From contig CAMPDV010000874.1 in the NCBI GenBank assembly GCA_946699065.1, forward strand, positions 100,816 to 164,815: a stretch of 64,000 nucleotides of DNA. Direction: 5' to 3'. The position numbers and the translations under genes are program-made. The stretch is from Loxodes magnus. Lineage: Eukaryota; Ciliophora; Karyorelictea; Loxodida; Loxodidae. How positions within the stretch are numbered: the stretch's first letter is position 1; each line of letters opens with the position of its first letter. The notes beneath the pieces were generated by a model. The model made no database searches, had not been told where the DNA came from, and saw nothing but the letters and a program-made list of their open reading frames with translations. This document shows, piece by piece, positions 1 to 13,331 of this stretch.

Positions 1-954
1 ATTACTTATCAAAGCATACTCCTTAAACTGAAACTCTACCTTCTTTTCTTACTTTACTTCTTCACTTTTCAAAAATACTTATTACTTCTCAAAGCATACT
101 CATGAAACTGAAATTCTTTCTTCTTTTCTTACTTTACTTCTTCACTTTTCAAAAATTCATATTACTTCTCAAAGCATACTCATGAAACTGAAATTCAATA
201 ATCTTTTCTTACTTTACTTCTTCACTTTTCAAAAATTCATATTACTTCTCAAAGCATACTCCCTAAAACTGAAACTCTACCTTCTTTTCTTACTATACTT
301 CTTCACTTTTCAAAAATTCATATTACTTCTCAAAGCATACTCCCTAAAACTGAAACTCTACCTTCTTTTCTTACTATACTTCTTCACTTTTCAAAAATAC
401 TTATTACTTCTCAAAGCATACTCATGAAACTGAAACTCTATCTTCTTTTCTTACTTTACTTCTTCACTTTTCAAAAATATATATTACTTCTCAAAGCATA
501 CTCATGAAACTGAAATTCTTTCTTCTTTTCTTACTTTATTCTTCACTTTTCAAAAATACTTATTACTTCTCAAAACATACTCATAAAACTGAAATTCTTT
601 CTTCTTTTCTTACTTTACTTCTTCACTTTTCAAAAATATATATTACTTATCAAAGCATACTCATGAAACTGAAACTCTACCTTCTTTTCTTACTTTACTT
701 CTTCACTTTTCAAAAATACTTATTACTTCTCAAAGCATACTCATGAAACTGAAATTCTTTCTTCTTTTCTTACTTTACTTCTTCACTTTTCAAAATACTT
801 ATTACTTCTCAAAGCATACTCCTTAAAACTGAAATTCAATCTTCTTTTCTTACTTTACTTCTTCACTTTTCAAAAATACATATTACTTCTCAAAGCATAC
901 TCATGAAACTGAAATTCTTTCTTCTTTTCTTACTTTACTTCTTCACTTTTCAAA
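1..954 (+). repeat. Array segment, mixed monomer types
   Basis: Begins inside a monomer. It mixes reference monomers with an ATTCAATAATC type (from 182), two consecutive 81-bp CCCTAAAACTG/CTCTACC/ACTATAC monomers (from about 262 and 343), a TTTATTC type (from about 504) and a single ATTCAATC type near 830. I see no gene or non-satellite sequence here. Confidence 0.85.
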
Positions 955-1925
955 AATACTTATTACTTCTCAAAGCATACTCATGAAACTGAAATTCTTT
1001 CTTCTTTTCTTACTTTATTCTTCACTTTTCAAAAATACTTATTACTTCTCAAAGCATACTCATGAAACTGAAATTCTTTCTTCTTTTCTTACTTTATTCT
1101 TCACTTTTCAAAAATACTTATTACTTCTCAAAACATACTCATAAAACTGAAATTCTTTCTTCTTTTCTTACTTTACTTCTTCACTTTGACAAATACTTAT
1201 TACTTCTCAAAGCATACTCCCTAAAACTGAAACTCTTTCTTCTTTTCTTACTTTACTTCTTCACTTTTCAAAAATACTTATTACTTCTCAAAGCATACTC
1301 CTTAAAACTGAAATTCTTTCTTCTTTTCTTACTTTACTTCTTCACTTTTCAAAAATATATATTTCTTATCAAAGCATACTCATGAAACTGAAATTCTTTC
1401 TTCTTTTCTTACTTTACTTCTTCACTTTTCAAAAATACTTATTACTTCTCAAAGCATACTCATGAAACTGAATTTCTTTCTTCTTTTCTTACTTTATTCT
1501 TCACTTTTCAAAAATATATATTACTTCTCAAAACATACTCATGAAACTGAAACTCTACCTTCTTTTCTTACTTTACTTCTTCACTTTTCAAAATACTTAT
1601 TACTTCTCAAAGCATACTCATGAAACTGAATTTCTTTCTTCTTTTCTTACTTTATTCTTCACTTTTCAAAAATACTTATTACTTCTCAAAGCATACTCAT
1701 GAAACTGAAATTCTTTCTTCTTTTCTTACTTTACTTCTTCACTTTTCAAAAATTCATATTACTTCTCAAAGCATACTCCCTAAAACTGAAACTCTACCTT
1801 CTTTTCTTACTATACTTCTTCACTTTTCAAAAATACTTATTACTTCTCAAAGCATACTCATGACACTGAAATTCTTTCTTCTTTTCTTACTTTACTTATT
1901 CACCTTTCAAAAATTCATATTACTT
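955..1925 (+). repeat. ~970-bp block, copy 1 of a triplicated 12-monomer segment
   Basis: Matches about 3353-4323 at an offset of 2398 bp and about 5509-6479 at a further 2156 bp. It contains a CTTTGACAAATAC monomer near 1190, a CCCTAAAACTG monomer with CTCTTTC at 1219, an ATATATATTTCTTATC junction near 1360 and ATGAAACTGAATTTC monomers near 1461 and 1619. Private difference here: ATGACACTG at 1860. A more distant relative lies at about 10,330-11,020 (offset 9111). Right edge set by CTTCTC at 1926 against CTTATC at 4324. Confidence 0.85.
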
Positions 1926-2020
1926 CTCAAAGCATACTCCCTAAAACTGAAATTCTATCTACTTTTATTACTTTACTTCTTCACTTTTCAAAAATACTTA
2001 TTACTTCTCAAAGCATACTC

Positions 2021-2340
2021 ATGAAACTGAAATTCTTTCTTCTTTTCTTACTTTACTTCTTCACTTTTCAAAAATACTTATTACTTCTCAAAACATACTC
2101 ATGAAACTGAAATTCTTTCTTCTTTTCTTACTTTACTTCTTCACTTTTCAAAAATACTTATTACTTCTCAAAGCATACTCATGAAACTGAAATTCTTTCT
2201 TCTTTTCTTACTTTACTTCTTCACTTTTCAAAAATACTTATTACTTCTCAAAACATACTCATGAAACTGAAATTCTTTCTTCTTTTCTTACTTTACTTCT
2301 TCACTTTTCAAAAATACTTATTACTTCTCAAAGCATACTC
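2021..2340 (+). repeat. Perfect 160-bp dimer repeated twice
   Basis: Four reference monomers alternate between CAAAACAT and CAAAGCAT at their 3' ends, so 2021-2180 and 2181-2340 are identical 160-bp dimers. This is the shortest clear higher-order period in the window. Confidence 0.85.
2101..2180 (+). repeat. Reference 80-bp monomer
   Basis: Good example of the commonest monomer type, exactly 80 bp, followed by 80-bp neighbours at 2181 and 2261. By monomer position: 1-9 ATGAAACTG; 10-15 AAATTC (ApoI type); 13-29 an unbroken 17-nt pyrimidine tract; 33-40 TTACTTCT; 45-54 TTTTCAAAAA; 61-68 a second TTACTTCT; 69-80 CAAAGCATACTC. The junction to the next unit creates TCATGA (BspHI site). G occurs at only three places (positions 3, 9 and 73). 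Length variants arise mainly from the A tract (4 or 5 A), TTTATTC in place of TTTACTTC, and CCTT/CCCT/ATT in place of AT at the 5' end. Confidence 0.95.
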
Positions 2341-3001
2341 ATGAAACTGAAATTCAATAATCTTTTCTTACTTTACTTCTTCACTTTTCAAAAATTCATA
2401 TTACTTCTCAAAGCATACTCCCTAAAACTGAAACTCTACCTTCTTTTCTTACTATACTTCTTCACTTTTCAAAAATACTTATTACTTCTCAAAGCATACT
2501 CATGAAACTGAAATTCTTTCTTCTTTTCTTACTTTACTTATTCACCTTTCAAAAATTCATATTACTTCTCAAAGCATACTCATGAAACTGAAATTCTTTC
2601 TTCTTTTCTTACTTTATTCTTCACTTTTCAAAAATACTTATTACTTATCAAAGCATACTCCTTTAAACTGAAATTCTATAATCTTTTCTTACTTTACTTC
2701 TTCACTTTTCAAAATACTTATTACTTCTCAAAACATACTCATGAAACTGAAACTCTACCTTCTTTTCTTACTTTACTTCTTCACTTTTCAAAATACTTAT
2801 TACTTCTCAAAGCATACTCCTTAAAACTGATATTCTATCTTCTTTCCTTACTTTACTCTTTCAACATTTCTAAATACTTATTACTTCTCAAAGCATACTC
2901 ATAAAACTGAAATTCTATCTTCTTTTCTTACTTTACTTCTTCACTTTTCAAAAATACTTATTACTTCTCAAAGCATACTCATGAAACTGAAATTCTATCT
3001 A
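2341..3001 (+). repeat. Array segment with ATTCAATAATC start and mixed types
   Basis: The first about 330 bp (2341 to about 2670) match 5137 to about 5466 at an offset of 2796 bp, and the same start type recurs at 11,621 and 12,572. The rest carries a CCTTTAAACTG/TTCTATAATC monomer, a CTCTACC monomer and one TCTTTCC/CTCTTTCAACATTTC monomer at about 2820-2875. No gene seen. Confidence 0.75.
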
Positions 3002-4929
3002 CTTTTCTTACTTTACTTCTTCACTTTTCAAAAATTCATATTACTTCTCAAAGCATACTCCCTAAAACTGAAACTCTACCTTCTTTTCTTACTATACTTC
3101 TTCACTTTTCAAAAATACTTATTACTTCTCAAAGCATACTCATGAAACTGAAATTCTTTCTTCTTTTCTTACTTTACTTATTCACCTTTCAAAAATTCAT
3201 ATTACTTCTCAAAGCATACTCATGAAACTGAAATTCTTTCTTCTTTTCTTACTTTATTCTTCACTTTTCAAAAATACTTATTACTTATCAAAGCATACTC
3301 CTTTAAACTGAAATTCTTTCTTCTTTTCTTACTTTACTTCTTCACTTTGACAAATACTTATTACTTCTCAAAGCATACTCATGAAACTGAAATTCTTTCT
3401 TCTTTTCTTACTTTATTCTTCACTTTTCAAAAATACTTATTACTTCTCAAAGCATACTCATGAAACTGAAATTCTTTCTTCTTTTCTTACTTTATTCTTC
3501 ACTTTTCAAAAATACTTATTACTTCTCAAAACATACTCATAAAACTGAAATTCTTTCTTCTTTTCTTACTTTACTTCTTCACTTTGACAAATACTTATTA
3601 CTTCTCAAAGCATACTCCCTAAAACTGAAACTCTTTCTTCTTTTCTTACTTTACTTCTTCACTTTTCAAAAATACTTATTACTTCTCAAAGCATACTCCT
3701 TAAAACTGAAATTCTTTCTTCTTTTCTTACTTTACTTCTTCACTTTTCAAAAATATATATTTCTTATCAAAGCATACTCATGAAACTGAAATTCTTTCTT
3801 CTTTTCTTACTTTACTTCTTCACTTTTCAAAAATACTTATTACTTCTCAAAGCATACTCATGAAACTGAATTTCTTTCTTCTTTTCTTACTTTATTCTTC
3901 ACTTTTCAAAAATATATATTACTTCTCAAAACATACTCATGAAACTGAAACTCTACCTTCTTTTCTTACTTTACTTCTTCACTTTTCAAAATACTTATTA
4001 CTTCTCAAAGCATACTCATGAAACTGAATTTCTTTCTTCTTTTCTTACTTTATTCTTCACTTTTCAAAAATACTTATTACTTCTCAAAGCATACTCATGA
4101 AACTGAAATTCTTTCTTCTTTTCTTACTTTACTTCTTCACTTTTCAAAAATTCATATTACTTCTCAAAGCATACTCCATAAAACTGAAACTCTACCTTCT
4201 TTTCTTACTATACTTCTTCACTTTTCAAAAATACTTATTACTTCTCAAAGCATACTCATGAAACTGAAATTCTTTCTTCTTTTCTTACTTTACTTATTCA
4301 CCTTTCAAAAATTCATATTACTTATCAAAGCATACTCCTTTAAACTGAAATTCTTTCTTCTTTTCTTACTTTACTTCTTCACTTTGACAAATACTTATTA
4401 CTTCTCAAAACATACTCATGAAACTGAAATTCTTTCTTCTTTTCTTACTTTACTTCTTCACTTTTCAAAATACTTATTACTTCTCAAAGCATACTCCTTA
4501 AAACTGATATTCTATCTTCTTTCCTTACTTTACTCTTTCAACATTTCTAAATACTTATTACTTCTCAAAGCATACTCATAAAACTGAAATTCTATCTTCT
4601 TTTCTTACTTTACTTATTCACCTTTCAAAAATTCATATTACTTCTCAAAGCATACTCCCTAAAACTGAAATTCTATCTACTTTTCTTACTTTACTTCTTC
4701 ACTTTTCAAAATACTTATTACTTCTCAAAGCATACTCATGAAACTGAAATTCAATCTTCTTTTCTTACTTTACTTCTTCACTTTTCAAAAATACTTATTA
4801 CTTCTCAAAGCATACTCATGAAACTGAAATTCTTTCTTCTTTTCTTACTTAACTTCTTCACTTTTCAAAAATACTTATTACTTCTCAAAGCATACTCATG
4901 AAACTGAAATTCTTTCTTCTTTTCTTACT
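3002..4929 (+). repeat. 24-monomer segmental duplication, copy 1 (offset 2156 bp)
   Basis: Aligned by eye to 5158-7085, 1,928 bp, with one difference noticed: CCATAAAAC at 4178 against CCCTAAAAC at 6334. The left edge lies where TTCTATCTAC (2994-3002) changes to TTCAATAATC in the partner. The right edge is ACTATAC at 4930 against ACTTTAT at 7086. It contains the second copy of the 1-kb block that starts at 955, so duplications are nested. Confidence 0.9.
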
Positions 4930-5157
4930 ATACTTCTTCACTTTTCAAAAATACTTATTACTTCTCAAAGCATACTCATGAAACTGAAATTCTTTCTTCT
5001 TTTCTTACTTTACTTATTCACCTTTCAAAAATTCATATTACTTCTCAAAGCATACTCATGAAACTGAAATTCTTTCTTCTTTTCTTACTTTACTTCTTAA
5101 CTTTTCAAAATACTTATTACTTCTCAAAGCATACTCATGAAACTGAAATTCAATAAT

Positions 5158-7085
5158 CTTTTCTTACTTTACTTCTTCACTTTTCAAAAATTCATATTAC
5201 TTCTCAAAGCATACTCCCTAAAACTGAAACTCTACCTTCTTTTCTTACTATACTTCTTCACTTTTCAAAAATACTTATTACTTCTCAAAGCATACTCATG
5301 AAACTGAAATTCTTTCTTCTTTTCTTACTTTACTTATTCACCTTTCAAAAATTCATATTACTTCTCAAAGCATACTCATGAAACTGAAATTCTTTCTTCT
5401 TTTCTTACTTTATTCTTCACTTTTCAAAAATACTTATTACTTATCAAAGCATACTCCTTTAAACTGAAATTCTTTCTTCTTTTCTTACTTTACTTCTTCA
5501 CTTTGACAAATACTTATTACTTCTCAAAGCATACTCATGAAACTGAAATTCTTTCTTCTTTTCTTACTTTATTCTTCACTTTTCAAAAATACTTATTACT
5601 TCTCAAAGCATACTCATGAAACTGAAATTCTTTCTTCTTTTCTTACTTTATTCTTCACTTTTCAAAAATACTTATTACTTCTCAAAACATACTCATAAAA
5701 CTGAAATTCTTTCTTCTTTTCTTACTTTACTTCTTCACTTTGACAAATACTTATTACTTCTCAAAGCATACTCCCTAAAACTGAAACTCTTTCTTCTTTT
5801 CTTACTTTACTTCTTCACTTTTCAAAAATACTTATTACTTCTCAAAGCATACTCCTTAAAACTGAAATTCTTTCTTCTTTTCTTACTTTACTTCTTCACT
5901 TTTCAAAAATATATATTTCTTATCAAAGCATACTCATGAAACTGAAATTCTTTCTTCTTTTCTTACTTTACTTCTTCACTTTTCAAAAATACTTATTACT
6001 TCTCAAAGCATACTCATGAAACTGAATTTCTTTCTTCTTTTCTTACTTTATTCTTCACTTTTCAAAAATATATATTACTTCTCAAAACATACTCATGAAA
6101 CTGAAACTCTACCTTCTTTTCTTACTTTACTTCTTCACTTTTCAAAATACTTATTACTTCTCAAAGCATACTCATGAAACTGAATTTCTTTCTTCTTTTC
6201 TTACTTTATTCTTCACTTTTCAAAAATACTTATTACTTCTCAAAGCATACTCATGAAACTGAAATTCTTTCTTCTTTTCTTACTTTACTTCTTCACTTTT
6301 CAAAAATTCATATTACTTCTCAAAGCATACTCCCTAAAACTGAAACTCTACCTTCTTTTCTTACTATACTTCTTCACTTTTCAAAAATACTTATTACTTC
6401 TCAAAGCATACTCATGAAACTGAAATTCTTTCTTCTTTTCTTACTTTACTTATTCACCTTTCAAAAATTCATATTACTTATCAAAGCATACTCCTTTAAA
6501 CTGAAATTCTTTCTTCTTTTCTTACTTTACTTCTTCACTTTGACAAATACTTATTACTTCTCAAAACATACTCATGAAACTGAAATTCTTTCTTCTTTTC
6601 TTACTTTACTTCTTCACTTTTCAAAATACTTATTACTTCTCAAAGCATACTCCTTAAAACTGATATTCTATCTTCTTTCCTTACTTTACTCTTTCAACAT
6701 TTCTAAATACTTATTACTTCTCAAAGCATACTCATAAAACTGAAATTCTATCTTCTTTTCTTACTTTACTTATTCACCTTTCAAAAATTCATATTACTTC
6801 TCAAAGCATACTCCCTAAAACTGAAATTCTATCTACTTTTCTTACTTTACTTCTTCACTTTTCAAAATACTTATTACTTCTCAAAGCATACTCATGAAAC
6901 TGAAATTCAATCTTCTTTTCTTACTTTACTTCTTCACTTTTCAAAAATACTTATTACTTCTCAAAGCATACTCATGAAACTGAAATTCTTTCTTCTTTTC
7001 TTACTTAACTTCTTCACTTTTCAAAAATACTTATTACTTCTCAAAGCATACTCATGAAACTGAAATTCTTTCTTCTTTTCTTACT
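5158..7085 (+). repeat. 24-monomer segmental duplication, copy 2 (offset 2156 bp)
   Basis: Near-identical partner of 3002-4929. The two copies are separated by about 230 bp of other monomers (4930-5157), among them a CTTCTTAACTTTTC type near 5097, so the repeat period is 27 monomers while the aligned block covers 24. Confidence 0.9.
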
Positions 7086-7826
7086 TTATTCTTCACTTTT
7101 CAAAAATATATATTACTTCTCAAAACATACTCATGAAACTGAAATTCTTTCTTCTTTTCTTACTTTACTTCTTCACTTTTCAAAAATATATATTACTTCT
7201 CAAAACATACTCATTAAAACTGAAACTCAATCTTCTTTTCTTACTTTACTCTTTCAACATTTCTAAATACTTATTACTTCTCAAAGCATACTCATGAAAC
7301 TGAAATTCTATCTTCTTTTCTTACTTACTTATTCACCTTTCTAAATACTTATTACTTCTCAAAGCATACTCATGAAACTGAAATTCTTTCTTCTTTTCTT
7401 ACTTTATTCTTTACTTTTCAAAAATATATATTACTTCTCAAAACATACTCATGAAACTGAAACTCTACCTTCTTTTCTTACTTTACTTCTTCACTTTTCT
7501 AAAATATATATTACTTCTCAAAGCATACTCATTAAAACTGAAACTCAATCTTCTTTTCTTACTTTACTTCTTCACCTTTCTAAATACTTATCACTTCTCA
7601 AAGCATACTCCTTAAAACTGAAATTCTATCTTCTTTTCTTACTTTATTCTTCACTTTTCAAAAATACTTATTACTTCTCAAATCATACTCATAAAACTGA
7701 AATTCTTTCTTCTCTTCTTACTTTACTTCTTCACTTTTCAAAAATACTTATTACTTCTCAAAGCATACTCCTTAAAACTGAAATTCTTTCTTCTTTTCTT
7801 ACTTTACTTCTTCACTTTTCAAAAAT
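7013..7826 (+). repeat. ~814-bp block shared with 13.3-14.1 kb (offset 6319)
   Basis: Matches about 13,332-14,145. Shared unusual features: a short TTACTTACTTATTCACC monomer near 7321/13,640, TTCTTTACTTTTC near 7410/13,729, ATTAAAACTG plus CTCAATC monomers, CTTATCAC near 7589/13,908 and CAAATCATAC near 7680/13,999. The right edge is ATATATATT here against ATTCATATT there. A shorter relative of the middle part lies at about 11,030-11,360 (offset 3600). Confidence 0.8.
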
Positions 7827-8488
7827 ATATATTACTTCTCAAAGCATACTCATGAAACTGAAACTCAATCTTCTTTTCTTACTTTACTTCTTCACTTTTC
7901 AAAATACTTATTACTTCTCAAAGCATACTCATGAAACTGAAATTCTTTCTTCTTTTCTTACTTTACTTCTTCACTTTTCAAAAATACTTATTACTTCTCA
8001 AAGCATACTCATGAAACTGAAATTCTTTCTTCTTTTCTTACTTTACTTCTTCACTTTTCAAAAATACTTATTACTTCTCAAAACATACTCATGAAACTGA
8101 AATTCTTTCTTCTTTTCTTACTTTACTTCTTCACTTTTCAAAAATACTTATTACTTCTCAAAGCATACTCATGAAACTGAAATTCTTTCTTCTTTTCTTA
8201 CTTTACTTATTCACCTTTCTAAATACTTATTACTTCTCAAAACATACTCATGAAACTGAAATTCTTTCTTCTTTTCTTACTTTACTTCTTCACTTTTCAA
8301 AATACTTATTACTTCTCAAAGCATACTCCTTAAAACTGATATTCTATCTTCTTTCCTTACTTTACTCTTTCAACATTTCTAAAATATATATTACTTCTCA
8401 AAGCATACTCATAAAACTGAAATTCTATCTTCTTTTCTTACTTTACTTATTCACCTTTCAAAAATTCATATTACTTCTCAAAGCATAC
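7650..8488 (+). repeat. ~839-bp block, copy 1 (offset 1282 bp)
   Basis: Matches about 8,932-9,770. The offset is fixed by CAAATCATAC at 7679 and 8961. One difference noticed: AAAGCAT near 7761 against AAAACAT near 9043 before CCTTAAAACTG. It includes the 5-monomer cassette from 8171. Confidence 0.85.
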
Positions 8489-8931
8489 TCATGAAACTGA
8501 AATTCTATCTACTTTTCTTACTTTACTTCTTCACTTTTCAAAAATTCATATTACTTCTCAAAGCATACTCCCTAAAACTGAAACTCTACCTTCTTTTATT
8601 ACTATACTTCTTCACTTTTCAAAAATACTTATTACTTCTCAAAGCATACTCATGAAACTGAAATTCTTTCTTCTTTTCTTACTTTACTTATTCACCTTTC
8701 AAAAATTCATATTACTTCTCAAAGCATACTCCCTAAAACTGAAATTCTTTCTTCTTTTCTTACTTTACTTCTTCACTTTTCAAAAATACTTATTACTTCT
8801 CAAAGCATACTCATGAAACTGAAATTCTTTCTTCTTTTCTTACTTTACTTCTTCACTTTTCAAAAATACTTATTACTTCTCAAAGCATACTCATGAAACT
8901 GAAATTCTTTCTTCTTTTCTTACTTAACTTC
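8489..8931 (+). repeat. Spacer monomers between the two 1282-offset copies
   Basis: Carries a CCCTAAAACTG/CTCTACC monomer with TTTTATTACTATAC at about 8,596, a TTATTCACC type, and reference monomers including a TACTTAACTTC variant near 8922. No gene seen. Confidence 0.75.
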
Positions 8932-9770
8932 TTCACTTTTCAAAAATACTTATTACTTCTCAAATCATACTCATAAAACTGAAATTCTTTCTTCTCTTCT
9001 TACTTTACTTCTTCACTTTTCAAAAATACTTATTACTTCTCAAAACATACTCCTTAAAACTGAAATTCTTTCTTCTTTTCTTACTTTACTTCTTCACTTT
9101 TCAAAAATATATATTACTTCTCAAAGCATACTCATGAAACTGAAACTCAATCTTCTTTTCTTACTTTACTTCTTCACTTTTCAAAATACTTATTACTTCT
9201 CAAAGCATACTCATGAAACTGAAATTCTTTCTTCTTTTCTTACTTTACTTCTTCACTTTTCAAAAATACTTATTACTTCTCAAAGCATACTCATGAAACT
9301 GAAATTCTTTCTTCTTTTCTTACTTTACTTCTTCACTTTTCAAAAATACTTATTACTTCTCAAAACATACTCATGAAACTGAAATTCTTTCTTCTTTTCT
9401 TACTTTACTTCTTCACTTTTCAAAAATACTTATTACTTCTCAAAGCATACTCATGAAACTGAAATTCTTTCTTCTTTTCTTACTTTACTTATTCACCTTT
9501 CTAAATACTTATTACTTCTCAAAACATACTCATGAAACTGAAATTCTTTCTTCTTTTCTTACTTTACTTCTTCACTTTTCAAAATACTTATTACTTCTCA
9601 AAGCATACTCCTTAAAACTGATATTCTATCTTCTTTCCTTACTTTACTCTTTCAACATTTCTAAAATATATATTACTTCTCAAAGCATACTCATAAAACT
9701 GAAATTCTATCTTCTTTTCTTACTTTACTTATTCACCTTTCAAAAATTCATATTACTTCTCAAAGCATAC
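8932..9770 (+). repeat. ~839-bp block, copy 2 (offset 1282 bp)
   Basis: Partner of 7,650-8,488, a 16-monomer period. The copies part after about 9,770, where CCCTAAAACTG replaces ATGAAACTG and the following A tract is 4 instead of 5. Confidence 0.85.
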
Positions 9771-12700
9771 TCCCTAAAACTGAAATTCTATCTACTTTTC
9801 TTACTTTACTTCTTCACTTTTCAAAATACTTATTACTTCTCAAAGCATACTCATGAAACTGAAATTCAATCTTCTTTTCTTACTTTACTTCTTCACTTTT
9901 CAAAAATACTTATTACTTCTCAAAGCATACTCATGAAACTGAAATTCTTTCTTCTTTTCTTACTTAACTTCTTCACTTTTCAAAAATACTTATTACTTCT
10001 CAAAGCATACTCATGAAACTGAAATTCTTTCTTCTTTTCTTACTTTATTCTTCACTTTTCAAAAATATATATTACTTCTCAAAACATACTCATGAAACTG
10101 AAACTCTACCTTCTTTTCTTACTTTACTTCTTCACTTTTCAAAAATACTTATTACTTCTCAAAACATACTCATAAAACTGAAATTCTTTCTTCTTTTCTT
10201 ACTTTACTTCTTCACTTTGACAAATACTTATTACTTCTCAAAGCATACTCCTTAAAACTGATATTCTTTCTTCTTTTCTTACTTTACTTCTTCACTTTTC
10301 AAAATACTTATTACTTCTCAAAGCATACTCCCTAAAACTGAAACTCTTTCTTCTTTTCTTACTTTACTTCTTCACTTTTCAAAAATACTTATTACTTCTC
10401 AAAGCATACTCCTTAAAACTGAAATTCTTTCTTCTTTTCTTACTTTACTTCTTCACTTTTCAAAAATATATATTTCTTATCAAAGCATACTCATGAAACT
10501 GAAATTCTTTCTTCTTTTCTTACTTTACTTCTTCACTTTTCAAAAATACTTATTACTTCTCAAAGCATACTCATGAAACTGAATTTCTTTCTTCTTTTCT
10601 TACTTTATTCTTCACTTTTCAAAAATATATATTACTTCTCAAAACATACTCATGAAACTGAAACTCTACCTTCTTTTCTTACTTTACTTCTTCACTTTTC
10701 AAAATACTTATTACTTCTCAAAGCATACTCATGAAACTGAATTTCTTTCTTCTTTTCTTACTTTATTCTTCACTTTTCAAAAATACTTATTACTTCTCAA
10801 AGCATACTCATGAAACTGAAATTCTTTCTTCTTTTCTTACTTTACTTCTTCACTTTTCAAAAATTCATATTACTTCTCAAAGCATACTCCCTAAAACTGA
10901 AACTCTACCTTCTTTTATTACTATACTTCTTCACTTTTCAAAAATACTTATTACTTCTCAAAGCATACTCATGAAACTGAAATTCTTTCTTCTTTTCTTA
11001 CTTTACTTATTCACCTTTCAAAAATTCATATTACTTCTCAAAACATACTCATGAAACTGAAACTCTACCTTCTTTTCTTACTTTACTTCTTCACTTTTCA
11101 AAAATATATATTACTTCTCAAAGCATACTCATTAAAACTGAAACTCAATCTTCTTTTCTTACTTTACTTCTTCACCTTTCTAAATACTTATCACTTCTCA
11201 AAGCATACTCCTTAAAACTGAAATTCTATCTTCTTTTCTTACTTTATTCTTCACTTTTCAAAAATACTTATTACTTCTCAAATCATACTCATAAAACTGA
11301 AATTCTTTCTTCTCTTCTTACTTTACTTCTTCACTTTTCAAAAATACTTATTACTTCTCAAAGCATACTCATGAAACTGAAATTCTTTCTTCTTTTCTTA
11401 CTTTACTTCTTCACTTTTCAAAAATACTTATTACTTCTCAAAGCATACTCATGAAACTGAAATTCTTTCTTCTTTTCTTACTTTACTTCTTCACTTTTCA
11501 AAAATACTTATTACTTCTCAAAACATACTCATGAAACTGAAATTCAATCTTCTTTTCTTACTTTACTTCTTCACTTTTCAAAAATACTTATTACTTCTCA
11601 AAGCATACTCATGAAACTGAAATTCAATAATCTTTTCTTACTTTACTTCTTCACTTTTCAAAAATTCATATTACTTCTCAAAGCATACTCCCTAAAACTG
11701 AAACTCTACCTTCTTTTCTTACTATACTTCTTCACTTTTCAAAAATACTTATTACTTCTCAAAGCATACTCATGAAACTGAAATTCTTTCTTCTTTTCTT
11801 ACTTTACTTATTCACCTTTCAAAAATTCATATTACTTCTCAAAGCATACTCATGAAACTGAAATTCTTTCTTCTTTTCTTACTTTACTTCTTAACTTTTC
11901 AAAATACTTATTACTTCTCAAAGCATACTCCTTAAAACTGATATTCTATCTTCTTTCCTTACTTTACTCTTTCAACATTTCTAAATACTTATTACTTCTC
12001 AAAGCATACTCATGAAACTGAAATTCTTTCTTCTTTTCTTACTTTACTTCTTCACTTTTCAAAAATACTTATTACTTCTCAAAGCATACTCCTTAAAACT
12101 GATATTCTATCTTCTTTCCTTACTTTACTCTTTCAACATTTCTAAATACTTATTACTTCTCAAAGCATACTCATGAAACTGAAATTCTTTCTTCTTTTCT
12201 TACTTTACTTCTTCACTTTTCAAAAATACTTATTACTTATCAAAGCATACTCCTTTAAACTGAAATTCTATAATCTTTTCTTACTTTACTTCTTCACTTT
12301 TCAAAATACTTATTACTTCTCAAAACATACTCATGAAACTGAAATTCTTTCTTCTTTTCTTACTTTACTTCTTCACTTTTCAAAATACTTATTACTTCTC
12401 AAAGCATACTCCTTAAAACTGATATTCTATCTTCTTTCCTTACTTTACTCTTTCAACATTTCTAAATACTTATTACTTCTCAAAGCATACTCATAAAACT
12501 GAAATTCTATCTTCTTTTCTTACTTTACTTCTTCACTTTTCAAAAATACTTATTACTTCTCAAAGCATACTCATGAAACTGAAATTCAATAATCTTTTCT
12601 TACTTTACTTCTTCACTTTTCAAAAATTCATATTACTTCTCAAAGCATACTCCCTAAAACTGAAACTCTACCTTCTTTTCTTACTATACTTCTTCACTTT

Positions 12701-13331
12701 TCAAAAATACTTATTACTTCTCAAAGCATACTCATGAAACTGAAATTCTTTCTTCTTTTCTTACTTTACTTATTCACCTTTCAAAAATTCATATTACTTC
12801 TCAAAGCATACTCATGAAACTGAAATTCTTTCTTCTTTTCTTACTTTATTCTTCACTTTTCAAAAATACTTATTACTTATCAAAGCATACTCCTTTAAAC
12901 TGAAATTCTTTCTTCTTTTCTTACTTTACTTCTTCACTTTGACAAATACTTATTACTTCTCAAAACATACTCATGAAACTGAAATTCTTTCTTCTTTTCT
13001 TACTTTACTTCTTCACTTTTCAAAATACTTATTACTTCTCAAAGCATACTCCTTAAAACTGATATTCTATCTTCTTTCCTTACTTTACTCTTTCAACATT
13101 TCTAAATACTTATTACTTCTCAAAGCATACTCATAAAACTGAAATTCTATCTTCTTTTCTTACTTTACTTATTCACCTTTCAAAAATTCATATTACTTCT
13201 CAAAGCATACTCCCTAAAACTGAAATTCTATCTACTTTTCTTACTTTACTTCTTCACTTTTCAAAATACTTATTACTTCTCAAAGCATACTCATGAAACT
13301 GAAATTCTTTCTTCTTTTCTTACTTTACTTC
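9771..13331 (+). repeat. Array segment made of pieces also found elsewhere
   Basis: No gene seen. From about 10,330 to 11,020 it resembles the 955-1925 block at an offset of 9111, including AATTTC starts and the ATATATATTTCTTATC junction. About 11,030-11,360 resembles 7,430-7,760. The ATTCAATAATC monomers at 11,621 and 12,572 open stretches like 2341 and 5137, the second matching 5137-5509 at an offset of 7435. TCTTTCC/CTCTTTCAACATTTC monomers recur near 11,950, 12,110, 12,430 and 13,070. Confidence 0.75.

Noticed and set aside
182-427. Signal-peptide-like hydrophobic starts (MKLKF...LLFLLY) suggesting small secreted or membrane proteins
   Set aside because: The hydrophobic run is the translation of the pyrimidine tract (TTC, CTT, TTT codons). 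It is the same in almost every monomer and has no separate reading-frame conservation.
2101-2180. CENP-B box in the monomer
   Set aside because: The box needs several G and CpG positions; the monomer has three G and no CpG on this strand, and the reverse strand gives no match either.
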